A DNA stretch of 16,466 bases, taken from the NCBI RefSeq assembly GCF_019012925.1, contig NZ_JAGIRL010000052.1, positions 1-16,466 on the forward strand, written 5' to 3'. This DNA is from Fusobacterium sp. (GTDB lineage: Bacteria; Fusobacteriota; Fusobacteriia; Fusobacteriales; Fusobacteriaceae). Both the position numbers and the translations under genes were made by a program. The notes beneath the pieces were generated by a model that ran no database searches, was not told where the DNA came from, and saw only the letters and a program-made list of their open reading frames with translations. Below are positions 16,330 to 16,466 of the stretch, piece by piece (the stretch's first letter is position 1; each line of letters opens with the position of its first letter).

Positions 16330-16466
16330 ATGTCAGAGGTAGTATTAAAAAAAGTAGAGAAGCAGTATCCAAATGGATTTAAAGCTGTACATGGTATAGA
16401 TTTAGATATTAAAGATGGAGAGTTTATGGTTTTTGTTGGACCTTCTGGTTGTGCAAAATCAACTAC
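16330..16466 (+). CDS. Sugar ABC transporter ATP-binding subunit, MalK/UgpC/MsmK type (5' part)
   Basis: Only the first 45 complete codons are in the window. The protein begins [16 protein letters not shown], then [24 protein letters not shown], the standard opening of the shared sugar-importer ATPases of the MalK/UgpC/MsmK group, including the aromatic A-loop position (Tyr13) that stacks on adenine. The Walker A motif reads GPSGCAKST instead of the usual GPSGCGKST: the GCA codon replaces the third glycine with alanine, while the essential Lys and Ser remain. GGAGG (16318-16322) sets the ATG. It has its own consensus promoter. Such ATPases often serve several carbohydrate importers; which sugar is involved cannot be told from this fragment. 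The frame is open to the end of the window. Confidence 0.88.
   Translation, partial: MSEVVLKKVEKQYPNGFKAVHGIDLDIKDGEFMVFVGPSGCAKST

Noticed and set aside
16160..16372. 70-codon minus-strand frame over the promoter and start of the ABC ATPase gene
   Set aside because: Phe/Tyr/Leu-rich translation of AT-rich intergenic DNA that overlaps a good plus-strand promoter, with no ribosome binding site.

Overview
The window comes from a low-GC, AGA/TTA-rich bacterial chromosome. It is best explained as a Fusobacterium-type genome (phylum Fusobacteriota). The main evidence is the ATP synthase c subunit: it has the Na+-binding signature of Ilyobacter/Propionigenium/Fusobacterium rotors, but with a second carboxylate (Glu33 besides Glu66) in the form described for Fusobacterium nucleatum. 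The species cannot be assigned from this sequence alone.

Layout. (1) Positions 1-134 hold the 3' end of a 5S rRNA gene and a tRNA-Asn(GTT) with encoded CCA, the tail of an rRNA operon. (2) rplS (ribosomal protein L19) stands alone at 264-614 with a near-consensus promoter, a leader that can fold, and its own terminator. (3) A monocistronic M20 dipeptidase gene (PepV-like) lies at 737-2077 between its own promoter and terminator. (4) A tightly packed six-gene housekeeping operon spans 2296-7718: lepB (signal peptidase I), rimI-like acetyltransferase, purB (adenylosuccinate lyase close to the animal-type enzyme), a Gx-transporter/HepI-like membrane protein, glmM (phosphoglucosamine mutase) and a class I SAM methyltransferase. 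(5) The complete F1Fo ATP synthase operon spans 7826-14933 in the order atpZ-like, atpI, atpB, atpE, atpF, atpH, atpA, atpG, atpD, atpC, with a strong promoter in front and a long hairpin terminator behind. (6) A ROK-family glucokinase gene lies at 15167-16120 with its own promoter and terminator. (7) The first 45 codons of a MalK/UgpC/MsmK-type ABC transporter ATPase follow a consensus promoter and run off the window at 16466.

All genes are on the + strand. The content is core metabolism: translation, protein export, purine and cell-wall precursor synthesis, Na+-linked ATP synthesis, and sugar uptake and phosphorylation. No mobile element, CRISPR array, phage gene or defence system was seen, and no gap exceeds 300 bases. 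I found no credible undescribed multi-gene system. The most interesting signals are the two-carboxylate Na+ rotor, the mix of TTG/GTG/ATG starts and the intercistronic hairpin in the atp operon, the likely wrong-start trap in lepB, the animal-like PurB, the Gly-to-Ala change in the Walker A motif of the last gene, and a candidate regulatory leader before rplS.
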